Assembly (NCBI GenBank): GCA_002329385.1
Contig: DCTR01000019.1
Span: 3,943 to 16,908, forward strand
Reading direction: 5' to 3'
Length of the DNA stretch: 12,966 bases
DNA from: Candidatus Shapirobacteria bacterium UBA1435
GTDB taxonomy: Bacteria; Patescibacteriota; Microgenomatia; UBA12405
Shown: piece by piece, positions 1-5,964 of the stretch
How positions within the stretch are numbered: the stretch's first letter is position 1
Layout of the letters: every line of letters starts with the position of its first letter
Notes under the pieces: generated by a model
Database searches by the model: none
Told to the model about the DNA's origin: nothing
The model's input: only the letters and a program-made list of their open reading frames with translations
Position numbers and translations under genes: made by a program

Positions 1-1763
1 TTGATGCCGTCGCCGACCATGGCGACCTGACGGCCATGGGACTGGAGTTTTTTAACGAATTCGAGTTTTTGGTGAGGGAGGAGATTGGCAACAACATTTC
101 GAGAGTCTAGACCGAGCATTTTGGCTAAGGAGTCGGCAACGGTTTGGTTGTCGCCGGTGAGAAGATAGAGTTGGTATCCCCGACGAACCAGAGAGCTGAT
201 AACCCGCCGAGCATGGGGGCGGGGGCGGTCGGCAAGGGTAAATTTGGCCAATAGCTGGCTCCCCTGCTTAAGCACAATCTCGGTTTGGCCAGGAGAAGTG
301 TTGGTTAACAAACGGCCGATAAAGTATGGCTGGCCATTGATGGTGCCATGGACACCGACGCCGGGTATGGCACGAAAATGGGAAACGGAAAGAGGCGACG
401 AAGAGGCAGCGAAGGCAACTACAGCCTTAGCTATGGGGTGTTCAGAACTTAGCTCCAAAGAATAAGCAATATTTTTGATCTGGCGGTCGGAAAGACGGCT
501 AAGATTAACAAAACCAGTGACGCGCAAACGGCCAAGGGTAAGGGTGCCGGTTTTATCAAAAACTAAAGTGTCGATTGACGCCGCCCGCTGGAGAGCTTCC
601 CCTCCCTTAATTAAGATGCCATAATCCGCAGCCAAACCGGTGGCGACAATAATAACAGTAGGAGTGGCCAAACCAAGTGCGCAAGGACAGGCGATAACCA
701 GAACCGACAAAAATCTAAGCAGGCTAAATTCGAAAGATTGCCCGAAGATAAAGAGCCAAAGAATAAAAGTAATAACCGAGACTAAAAAGACAGCAGGAAC
801 AAAGTAGGCCGATATTTTGTCGGCAATGTTTTGGATTGGGGCGCGCGAACTTTGGGCAGACTCGACAAGGCCAATGATCCGAGAGAGTAAAGTTTGGGAA
901 GGATCGACGGTAACGTCCAGATCAATTGAACCAGTGAGATTTTGGGTGCCGGCAAAGACGAGGGAAGAGGAATGCTTGTCGACGGGCTGGCTTTCGCCAG
1001 TGAGAGAAGATTCGTCGACAGAAGTAGAGCCAGAAACGACAACGCCATCAAGAGGAATAATTTCACCGGGCTTGACGACCAAGGTGTTGCCCTTGACAAC
1101 CGAAGCGAGAGGGAGGTCGGAAAGGCCGGTTTTAGTTTTGAGGTGAACTACCTGGGGAGAAAGATTAACGAGCTTGTCGACAGCAGTAGACGCCTTGGCT
1201 TTGGCAAGACTTTCCAACCATTTGCCGAGAACGACAAAAGTTACCAAAAAGGCGGCAACCTCAAAATAGTGATAGGTTAGGGTCAATAAACTGAAAAGGT
1301 AGGCGGAGGCGGTGCCGAGGGCGATTAGGCTGTCCATGGTGAAAGTTTTTAGTTTGAGGGCAGAAACAAAACCAAGAAAAAAGCTACGCCCGGAAGTGGC
1401 GAGGATGAGGGAAGTGAGGACGAGAGAGAGGGGAAATATGTGAGGAATAGCAATAAACATGGAAAGAACAAGAGGCAAGGTTAGGAAAAAAGAGAGAAGG
1501 AAATGGCGGCGCCAGTAAAGCGCCTGAGAAACGGGCGAGACAGGGGCGTTGACGACTTGGTAGCCAGTGGCAGAAATAGTTTTTTTAATGGTATCTAAGG
1601 AAACGAGGGACGGACGATAGACAATGATGGCCTTCTGATTGGCGTAGTTTACAGACACATCGTCAACACCAGGCAGAGAGGCAAGAGAACGCTGAATCAG
1701 GAGACTACAGGAGGAACAGTGCATGCCAGAAAGAGAGAGTTTGGCGACTTTTTTGGTTGGCAT
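1..1763 (-). CDS. copA: Copper-exporting P1B-type ATPase (CopA-like), 3' end outside window
   Basis: A heavy-metal P-type ATPase that should export Cu(I) across the cytoplasmic membrane using ATP. 587 codons are visible; the frame is open to the left edge. In order: an N-terminal HMA metal-binding domain (residues ~5-70) with GMHCSSC (C16, C19); membrane helices from ~87 to 180; the actuator domain with TGES at 255-258; the transport motif CPC at 359-361, typical of Cu/Ag pumps; the phosphorylation motif DKTGTLT at D403; the HP dipeptide of the nucleotide-binding domain at H442-P443; and finally MVGDGI, the start of the hinge motif GDGxND, at the edge. About 150 or more residues, including the last two helices, are missing because the window ends. 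The start ATG lies 4 nt after the stop of the upstream fusion gene, so the two are almost certainly co-transcribed and translationally coupled; no Shine-Dalgarno is seen. Copper rather than silver is inferred from context. Confidence 0.96.
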   Translation of the reverse strand, partial: MPTKKVAKLSLSGMHCSSCSLLIQRSLASLPGVDDVSVNYANQKAIIVYRPSLVSLDTIKKTISATGYQVVNAPVSPVSQALYWRRHFLLSFFLTLPLVLSMFIAIPHIFPLSLVLTSLILATSGRSFFLGFVSALKLKTFTMDSLIALGTASAYLFSLLTLTYHYFEVAAFLVTFVVLGKWLESLAKAKASTAVDKLVNLSPQVVHLKTKTGLSDLPLASVVKGNTLVVKPGEIIPLDGVVVSGSTSVDESSLTGESQPVDKHSSSLVFAGTQNLTGSIDLDVTVDPSQTLLSRIIGLVESAQSSRAPIQNIADKISAYFVPAVFLVSVITFILWLFIFGQSFEFSLLRFLSVLVIACPCALGLATPTVIIVATGLAADYGILIKGGEALQRAASIDTLVFDKTGTLTLGRLRVTGFVNLSRLSDRQIKNIAYSLELSSEHPIAKAVVAFAASSSPLSVSHFRAIPGVGVHGTINGQPYFIGRLLTNTSPGQTEIVLKQGSQLLAKFTLADRPRPHARRVISSLVRRGYQLYLLTGDNQTVADSLAKMLGLDSRNVVANLLPHQKLEFVKKLQSHGRQVAMVGDGI

Positions 1764-1767
1764 AGGC

Positions 1768-3093
1768 TTAAGGAATAACCTCAACAGTACCGCGGACCAT
1801 ACCCATCCAGCAGGAGAAACCGTAAGTCCCAGGCGAAGGCGGAGAAAACTCAATAACAGAGGTAGAGAAGGGAGTGAGGGTGACACGGCCAGGGAACAGA
1901 GAACGGGAGATGAGGGCATTGGTGCAACCGTTGGTGCCGATATCGGTAATCTCCCAACGCACGGGAATGCCGGCTTTGACTTTAAAATCAGACGGCTGGT
2001 AGCCGGAAGCAGAGGCAGTCATTTTGATGAGCTGACGACCATTTTGGACCGGAGGGAGATCACTAGGAGAAACCGAACGAGAAGCAAAAGAAGCGGGGAG
2101 GAGGTCGAGAGACTGCAGTTGCGACTTAATATTAGCGAGGGAAAATAAAATGATTAATAGTCCTGAAAGCGGGGCAAGGTAGCGAGAGGCACGGCTATTT
2201 AGGATTTTGTTGCCCAAAAAGGCAAGAAGGAATAGGGGCAGGGAGGAACCAAGAGAGAAAAAAAACAAGATCAAAGATCCGGAAATGAGACTAGCGGAGG
2301 CAAGGGCAAAAGTTTGGGAAGTGAGGGTGAAACCGCAAGGTAGCAGAATGGTTAGAAAGCCAACCACGAAAGTATTAAAGGGAGAAGGTCGAAAGCTTCT
2401 GGAGATAAAATTGGCAATCGGGGATGGGAAAAGAGAACCAGGCAGGTTAAGGGCGGGCAGACCAATAAGGCGCAGGGAGAGGGTAATAATGAAAACAGAA
2501 AAGAAGATGGAAGAAATCGAGGCAAGGGTAAGGGAAAACTGAAAACCCGACCCTAGGGCGCCCAAAACTGCCCCCAGAAGGGTAAAGGCAACGACCCGAC
2601 CAGAAAGAAAAAATAAGGTGGAGGCAGAACCGCCGCCCTGCTGGCGCTGGAGAGAAAGCAGTAGAGAACCAGTAAGGGCAGCGCAAGTGGAAGAGCCAGC
2701 AATAAGCCCAAAAATGAAGAAGGCGGGGGGGACAAGAGAAGGAGAGGAAAAAACACCAGAAAAATAACTTGAAAAACGAAGGGCCAAACCAAAAGAAACA
2801 AAGACGATAACGGACAAGATAATGCCGGCAAGAGAAAAAACCGGCTTGACAGTCCCCTTTTGAGAAGAGACGAAGTAGCCACGAGAAGAAAGCAAGGAAT
2901 TTAGTTTATCCGGAGAAGGAAGACGACCGGGGACGGCAGTAATTTTGATGGTTTGCTTGGGGCGAGAGATGGCTACCGACTTAACACCAGGGAGACCGGA
3001 GACGGCACTTTGGAGATAGACCTCACAAGACGGACAATGCATGCCCTCAAGACGATAGGTAGTAGAGAGAGAATTACGGCGGCGTTTTTTCAT
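1768..3093 (-). CDS. HMA - DsbD/TauE-like membrane - cupredoxin-like fusion protein
   Basis: A 441-residue membrane protein built from three copper-associated parts. Residues ~12-72 are an HMA domain with GMHCPSC (C20, C23). Residues ~85-320 hold about seven hydrophobic segments resembling the DsbD_2 / 'sulfite exporter TauE/SafE' family; C137 (in STCAAL) and C253 (in LLPCGF) sit where the redox cysteines of DsbD/CcdA-type proteins lie. Residues ~355-441 are a cupredoxin-like domain with possible copper ligands C390, C428 and M430/M432 (NGCTN and FSCWMGM). Related proteins accompany CopA-type pumps in cytochrome oxidase assembly and copper resistance clusters, so a role in handing copper to or from the pump is likely, but the transported species is unknown. 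It is the first gene after a copper-type operator/promoter and is followed 4 nt later by copA. The start ATG at 3093 is preferred over the out-of-frame ATG at 3097. Confidence 0.88.
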   Translation of the reverse strand: MKKRRRNSLSTTYRLEGMHCPSCEVYLQSAVSGLPGVKSVAISRPKQTIKITAVPGRLPSPDKLNSLLSSRGYFVSSQKGTVKPVFSLAGIILSVIVFVSFGLALRFSSYFSGVFSSPSLVPPAFFIFGLIAGSSTCAALTGSLLLSLQRQQGGGSASTLFFLSGRVVAFTLLGAVLGALGSGFQFSLTLASISSIFFSVFIITLSLRLIGLPALNLPGSLFPSPIANFISRSFRPSPFNTFVVGFLTILLPCGFTLTSQTFALASASLISGSLILFFFSLGSSLPLFLLAFLGNKILNSRASRYLAPLSGLLIILFSLANIKSQLQSLDLLPASFASRSVSPSDLPPVQNGRQLIKMTASASGYQPSDFKVKAGIPVRWEITDIGTNGCTNALISRSLFPGRVTLTPFSTSVIEFSPPSPGTYGFSCWMGMVRGTVEVIP

Positions 3094-3101
3094 TCATATG
3101 C

Positions 3102-3122
3102 CCCCCGGCTTTAGGCCGGGGG
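3102..3122 (-). other. GC-rich hairpin in the 5' leader of the copper operon
   Basis: A perfect 8-bp stem (CCCCCGGC pairing with GCCGGGGG) with a 5-nt loop. On the transcribed (minus) strand its distal arm ends in a run of G (3101-3106) that lies 7 nt before the ATG of the fusion gene, exactly where a Shine-Dalgarno would be. The stem would therefore hide the only purine-rich ribosome-binding candidate. There is no T-run after it on either strand, so it does not look like an intrinsic terminator. A relic of an IS200/IS605-type terminal hairpin is an alternative. Confidence 0.55.
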
Positions 3123-3151
3123 AAAAGCAATTTTCTAGTTCCACCTGCTAT

Positions 3152-3167
3152 TACTACGAGTGTAGTA
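3152..3167. promoter_or_regulatory. BlaI/CopY-type operator over the copper-operon -10 box
   Basis: TACTACGAGTGTAGTA is a perfect 6-bp inverted repeat with a 4-nt centre. The inner TACGAGTGTA differs at one position from the TACANNTGTA 'cop box' known for CopY-type repressors. The outer flanks CTATT (3148-3152) and AATAG (3170-3174) extend the dyad imperfectly. It shares half-sites with the repeat in front of the repressor gene, which is the main reason to call it an operator. Confidence 0.78.
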
Positions 3168-3187
3168 TTAATAGTAAAACCTGTCAA
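3159..3187 (-). promoter_or_regulatory. Promoter of the fusion-copA operon (TTGACA-N17-TACACT)
   Basis: On the minus strand a perfect -35 TTGACA (3187-3182) is followed by exactly 17 nt and a -10 TACACT (3164-3159, 4 of 6 matches to TATAAT). It is the most canonical promoter in the window. Transcription would start near 3152, giving a leader of about 58 nt that contains the hairpin. The operator at 3152-3167 covers the -10 box, as expected for repression by blocking RNA polymerase. Confidence 0.8.
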
Positions 3188-3210
3188 GGGGTTGATGGTC
3201 GGACCAAAAA

Positions 3211-3564
3211 TCAGGAAGAGCGGAATTTTTTTAGAGAGCGACGAAAGGAAGTGACAACATAGTCACCGTAAGAAGAAAATAGCCGGGAAAACAAATCTTC
3301 AAGGCAACGACAAGCAAACTCCTGGCGGTTTTCGCGGGGAGAATAATAAAAAACCCGTCCTCTAAGTTGGCGGAGGATAAGCCCTTTGCGATATAAACGG
3401 TTCAGGATAGTCATGATGGTGGTGTAAGCATATTGACGGTTTAGGGCATCGAGAACTTCGCGGGGCTTTAGGGGTTTGGCATTCTGCCAAAGAACGTTGA
3501 TTACCTTTTGTTCGAGACCGCCGAGGAGTCCACATTTGCCGTTACAGTGACAATCACAAGTCAT
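3211..3564 (-). CDS. BlaI/MecI/CopY-family transcriptional repressor with N-terminal Cys cluster
   Basis: A 117-residue winged-helix regulator of the penicillinase-repressor family, to which CopY also belongs. The recognisable core is ~13-80: LEQKVINVLWQ, then PLKPREVLDALN, then the recognition helix region YAYTTIMTILNRLYRKGLI and the wing region around residues 64-75; the remainder should form the dimerisation helix. Unusually, the first 11 residues are MTCDCHCNGKC, with Cys at 3, 5, 7 and 11, and there is a further CRC at C85/C87. CopY proteins carry CxCxxxxCxC at the C terminus, so a copper- or zinc-sensing role is inferred here from the moved cysteines. It is followed by the copper operon on the same strand, and matching operators lie in front of both, implying autorepression plus control of the pump. 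The ATG lies 1 nt from its operator, suggesting a leaderless mRNA. Confidence 0.9.
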   Translation of the reverse strand: MTCDCHCNGKCGLLGGLEQKVINVLWQNAKPLKPREVLDALNRQYAYTTIMTILNRLYRKGLILRQLRGRVFYYSPRENRQEFACRCLEDLFSRLFSSYGDYVVTSFRRSLKKFRSS

Positions 3565-3565
3565 A

Positions 3566-3581
3566 TACTACAATTGTAGCA
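3566..3581. promoter_or_regulatory. Operator overlapping the repressor's own promoter
   Basis: TACTACAATTGTAGCA contains the perfect 12-bp palindrome CTACAATTGTAG and an exact match to the cop box TACANNTGTA (TACAATTGTA). On the minus strand the -10 box TACAAT (3578-3573, 5 of 6) lies inside it; a weak -35 TTGCCT (3602-3597) is 18 nt upstream. The start codon of the repressor begins 8 nt after the -10 box. Binding here would shut off the repressor's own gene. The site is about 48 nt from the divergent rubrerythrin start and could influence it too, but does not cover that gene's proposed -10. Confidence 0.75.
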
Positions 3582-3617
3582 GAAAGAGTTGCCGAAAGGC
3601 AATGAGGTTGACAGTGG

Positions 3618-3623
3618 TAAAAT
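3618..3623 (+). promoter_or_regulatory. Proposed -10 box of rubrerythrin (leaderless)
   Basis: TAAAAT (5 of 6 matches) ends 5 nt before the ATG at 3629, with no Shine-Dalgarno between. A perfect TTGACA at 3608-3613 is too close to act as its -35 and no good -10 lies 16-18 nt after it, so it is probably fortuitous. Confidence 0.45.
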
Positions 3624-3628
3624 GGTTT

Positions 3629-4189
3629 ATGACAAAGACACAAGAAAACCTACTAAAGGCATTTGCAGGAGAAAGCCAGGCAAGAAACAAATATTTGATG
3701 TTTGCCAAGATGGCCCGGAAAGAAGGCTACGAATGGATCGCCAGAGTATTTGAGGAGACGGCCGACAATGAAAGAGCTCACGCAGAAGAATTATTTGAGA
3801 TGATAAAGGAGAAGATAAAACTGACGGCAGACTTCGACATAGCACCATATTCGGAGAAGACAATAGAGAACCTAAAAATGGCAGCCGAAGGAGAAAAACA
3901 CGAATGGACAGAAATGTATCCCGATTTTGAGAAAATCGCCAAGGAAGAGGGTGATGCCGAAGCGGAAAGATTATTTAGGGAACTAAAAGAAGTTGAGGAA
4001 AAACACGAGGAGAGATATTTAGTGCTAACAACAAGATTAGAGGAGGGCAATCTTTATGATGGCGAGGAAGAGAGAGAGTGGAAGTGTGCTAACTGCGGAT
4101 ACATACATGAAGGCCCGGCCGCACCTCAACAGTGTCCGTTATGCAAGAAAGGGAGGGGGTGGTACGAACCGCTAGGTCTGGTTAGGTAA
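3629..4189 (+). CDS. rbr: Rubrerythrin
   Basis: A 186-residue peroxide-scavenging non-haem iron protein of the cytoplasm. The N-terminal four-helix di-iron domain (~1-140) shows the family signature AFAGESQARNKY (E15), the ExxH pairs E48-H51 and E123-H126, and the conserved EWTEMYPDF stretch at 92-100. The C-terminal rubredoxin domain (~150-186) has both knuckles, C153-x2-C156 and C169-x2-C172, ending in the usual WYEPLG. The length fits the family. The start at 3629 is chosen because MTKTQENLLKAFAGES aligns with typical N termini; an upstream in-frame ATG at 3602 would add nine atypical residues and cross the proposed promoter. It is divergent from the copper repressor, a sensible partner since copper generates oxidative stress. 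Its 3' end is 7 nt from the convergent lipoprotein gene, leaving no room for a terminator. Confidence 0.97.
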   Translation: MTKTQENLLKAFAGESQARNKYLMFAKMARKEGYEWIARVFEETADNERAHAEELFEMIKEKIKLTADFDIAPYSEKTIENLKMAAEGEKHEWTEMYPDFEKIAKEEGDAEAERLFRELKEVEEKHEERYLVLTTRLEEGNLYDGEEEREWKCANCGYIHEGPAAPQQCPLCKKGRGWYEPLGLVR

Positions 4190-4196
4190 AGGGAGA

Positions 4197-4466
4197 TTAC
4201 TGAAGGGTAGAATCGATTTGGGAAGAGTCGTCAGTAAGATCGGGGAGACTTTCGAGGCTCTGAAGAAGTTGGACTTCATAATCAGCCGATAAAGAAGGGG
4301 TAGCGGTGTCTTGGATCTGACCGGAATCTCCAGCCTGCCGACTATTGAAAAACTGGTCGGATGAAGAAACATCCTGGGTATCGCCTGAGGAAGGGCGGCG
4401 AAGGCTACAACCAGAAAAAAAGATAAAAGAGAGGATAAAGACAGAAAATAATAAGTTTTTATTCAT
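4197..4466 (-). CDS. Small putative lipoprotein, unknown function
   Basis: An 89-residue protein with a classic lipoprotein signal: MNKN, a hydrophobic stretch LLFSVFILSFIFF, then SGC with the lipidated cysteine at C20. The mature part is short, hydrophilic and rich in Ser, Asp and Gln, with no recognisable domain and an acidic C terminus (LESLPDLTDDSSQIDS). It would be tethered to the outer face of the membrane. It lies 13 nt downstream of the exported coiled-coil gene on the same strand, so the two probably form an operon. I do not recognise the family; the signal peptide is the main support that this is a real gene. Confidence 0.72.
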   Translation of the reverse strand: MNKNLLFSVFILSFIFFSGCSLRRPSSGDTQDVSSSDQFFNSRQAGDSGQIQDTATPSLSADYEVQLLQSLESLPDLTDDSSQIDSTLQ

Positions 4467-4479
4467 CTGTGAATAAATA

Positions 4480-4998
4480 TTAATTGTCCTGGACTAAAAA
4501 ATGCAAGGCGTCGATTAAAACCTGCCTGAGTGATTTAAGATCTAATAACAGAAGGCGGTAAGTGTCTTTTAAGCCAGGAAGGAGAGGTCGGGAGGAATCG
4601 GCAGAGACAAGTTGTTGATATTGGTCCTCGAGTTGGTTGAGGTGCTGACCATAGGCCAATTCGAGCTCGGTAAATTCAATCATTTTTTTTCTTGCACCAT
4701 CGACATCTTTGCCTTGGTTGGCTTGAATGCGAGACTGAATACGAATTTTGTAGTCCTTCAGGACATCGAGACGGTGAGACAGATTGGAGATCATTTGTCG
4801 ATATTGAGACTCCAGGCGTTGACGACGGTTTTGGGTCCAGGTGAACCGGTTTTGGTTGGTGATGGTGGGGCCGGGGGTGCCATTTCTTAGTTCCTGTCTA
4901 ATCTCCTGCCGGGAACGGATACGGTCGGGGGTGGTTGTCTGGGAAAAAGCGAAGGAAGGAAAGATGAAGACAGACAGAAGAAGAAAATATGGTGTCAT
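4480..4998 (-). CDS. Exported helical protein, unknown function
   Basis: A 172-residue protein with an N-terminal signal peptide (MTPYFLLLSVFIFPSFAFS, probable cleavage after AFS before Q20). The mature protein has a short Arg/Gln-rich segment and then two long stretches of likely amphipathic helix (~57-95 and ~100-170) rich in Gln, Leu, Arg and Asp, with heptad-like leucine/isoleucine spacing, consistent with a helical hairpin or coiled coil. It has no cysteines and no enzymatic motif. It would act outside the cytoplasmic membrane. It is followed by the lipoprotein gene and divergent from the PAP2 phosphatase gene, 63 nt apart. TAAATT ending 5 nt before the ATG is a weak -10 candidate. The family is not recognised. 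Confidence 0.75.
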   Translation of the reverse strand: MTPYFLLLSVFIFPSFAFSQTTTPDRIRSRQEIRQELRNGTPGPTITNQNRFTWTQNRRQRLESQYRQMISNLSHRLDVLKDYKIRIQSRIQANQGKDVDGARKKMIEFTELELAYGQHLNQLEDQYQQLVSADSSRPLLPGLKDTYRLLLLDLKSLRQVLIDALHFLVQDN

Positions 4999-5050
4999 GA
5001 GAAAATTTATTGGTTAGAATTATTAATTGCTGATTTGTAAGGTATAGAAA

Positions 5051-5056
5051 TATTAT
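5051..5056 (+). promoter_or_regulatory. Proposed -10 box of the PAP2 gene (leaderless)
   Basis: TATTAT (5 of 6) ends 5 nt before the ATG at 5062. No Shine-Dalgarno and no convincing -35 are seen. Confidence 0.45.
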
Positions 5057-5061
5057 AGACG

Positions 5062-5628
5062 ATGATTGATCAGAAAATAGCTGAACTAGTAATTAGCTGG
5101 AGGATACCAGGGTTAGACCGACTGCTGGTCGGGGTGACAACAATGGGCAACTGGCAAGCAGTAATGGTCGTGTGGTCGACAATGGCAATATGGTACTGGC
5201 AAAAAGAAAGAAGATATTTTGACAGATGGATGGGGTCAATGGTTGGAGTCGGGATAATCAATTTGATCAAGGGATTAGTGGCCAGGGAGAGGCCGCCGGG
5301 AGAAATGGCAATAATAGAACAAGGTGGTTTTAGTTACCCCAGCGGACATAGTTATATAGCGATGGCAATATACGGATGGCTGGTCTATTGGGCGGGGAAG
5401 AAAATCGGCAATAAAAAAATAAGAGGGCTATGGTTGGGGTTTGGGCTAGCGTTTGTAGCGTTATTGGCAGGATCAAGGGTATATTTGGGCGTTCATTGGG
5501 TAAGCGACGTGTTGGCCGGATTGGCGATGGGCGGAATGTGGCTGGCGATAATGATATATCAAGATCTAAAAGAGGAAAACGCCAATAAGCTTAGGAATAA
5601 AGATGATCAGGCCGATAATGGCGGATGA
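5062..5628 (+). CDS. PAP2-family membrane phosphatase (undecaprenyl-pyrophosphate or phosphatidate type)
   Basis: A 188-residue integral membrane phosphatase of the PAP2 superfamily. All three catalytic motifs are intact: KGLVARERP (K70, R77-P78), PSGH (93-96, catalytic-site His 96), and SR...HWVSD (S138, R139, nucleophile H145, D149). Hydrophobic segments at ~32-46, 58-70, 97-112, 122-136 and 148-165 give the expected multi-helix layout. The length fits small bacterial PAP2 proteins that recycle undecaprenyl pyrophosphate or dephosphorylate phosphatidate; sequence alone does not decide which. Its last 63 nt are antisense to the end of the diacylglycerol/undecaprenol kinase gene, whose product does the reverse type of reaction. 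The overlap encodes a hydrophilic tail (residues ~168-188) outside the catalytic core. Confidence 0.94.
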   Translation: MIDQKIAELVISWRIPGLDRLLVGVTTMGNWQAVMVVWSTMAIWYWQKERRYFDRWMGSMVGVGIINLIKGLVARERPPGEMAIIEQGGFSYPSGHSYIAMAIYGWLVYWAGKKIGNKKIRGLWLGFGLAFVALLAGSRVYLGVHWVSDVLAGLAMGGMWLAIMIYQDLKEENANKLRNKDDQADNGG

Positions 5629-5946
5629 GAGGCTTAAGACCAAGACGGCACCGGCGGCTAAATCTCGAGCATGAGTGGTGGCCGAATAGTCCAGATGAAG
5701 CCGGTCGCGAACAAGGTCACAGATTTCTTCGATGGCAGAGTTAATCAGTTCAGCAGAAATAACGGAAGCAATACAAATTAAAACGATAAACCACTCAAGC
5801 GGGGAAATGCCCAAGAGGAGACTAAAGAGAACAACTAAAAGGGCCACAGACAAATGGACTTTCATATTCCGACCATTGGCACCATGATAAATACCATTCT
5901 GGGCATAAACAAAACCTTTAAAAAACTTGATTAGCTTCGGTGACAT
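5566..5946 (-). CDS. dgkA: Diacylglycerol / undecaprenol kinase (DgkA family)
   Basis: A 126-residue small membrane kinase. It shows the family core: the amphipathic N-terminal segment with GFVYAQNGIY, then ELINSAIEEICDLV (E66, N69, E73, D77) and the second signature ARDLAAGAVLV (D95, A97-A100), where most members have KD. Three membrane segments are predicted at ~32-48, 50-68 and 98-122. Gram-positive-type members phosphorylate undecaprenol; proteobacterial ones phosphorylate diacylglycerol; the motif pattern here does not settle it. The start is 18 nt downstream of the fpg stop, so it is probably transcribed with fpg, although weak AT-rich -10 candidates lie in the gap. The 3' end overlaps the convergent PAP2 gene by 63 nt. 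Confidence 0.94.
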   Translation of the reverse strand: MSPKLIKFFKGFVYAQNGIYHGANGRNMKVHLSVALLVVLFSLLLGISPLEWFIVLICIASVISAELINSAIEEICDLVRDRLHLDYSATTHARDLAAGAVLVLSLSSAIIGLIIFIPKLIGVFLF

Positions 5947-5964
5947 AAAACTAAATAAATGATA

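Noticed and set aside
817..1280. Two plus-strand reading frames of about 110 codons inside the copA region.
   Set aside because: They are antisense to a copA frame with every expected P-type ATPase motif; their open length follows from the purine-rich plus strand, which has few stops.
1723..2542. Plus-strand frames of 141 and 111 codons opposite the fusion gene.
   Set aside because: Their Arg/Lys/Glu-rich sequences show no family features and the opposite strand encodes a clear multi-domain membrane protein.
3102..3122. The GC-rich hairpin as an intrinsic terminator of the repressor gene.
   Set aside because: No T-run follows on the minus strand, and it lies downstream of the copper-operon promoter, where termination would block that operon.
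3602..3628. A nine-codon N-terminal extension of rubrerythrin from the ATG at 3602.
   Set aside because: The extension is not typical of the family, overlaps the proposed -10 box, and the ATG at 3629 gives the canonical N terminus.
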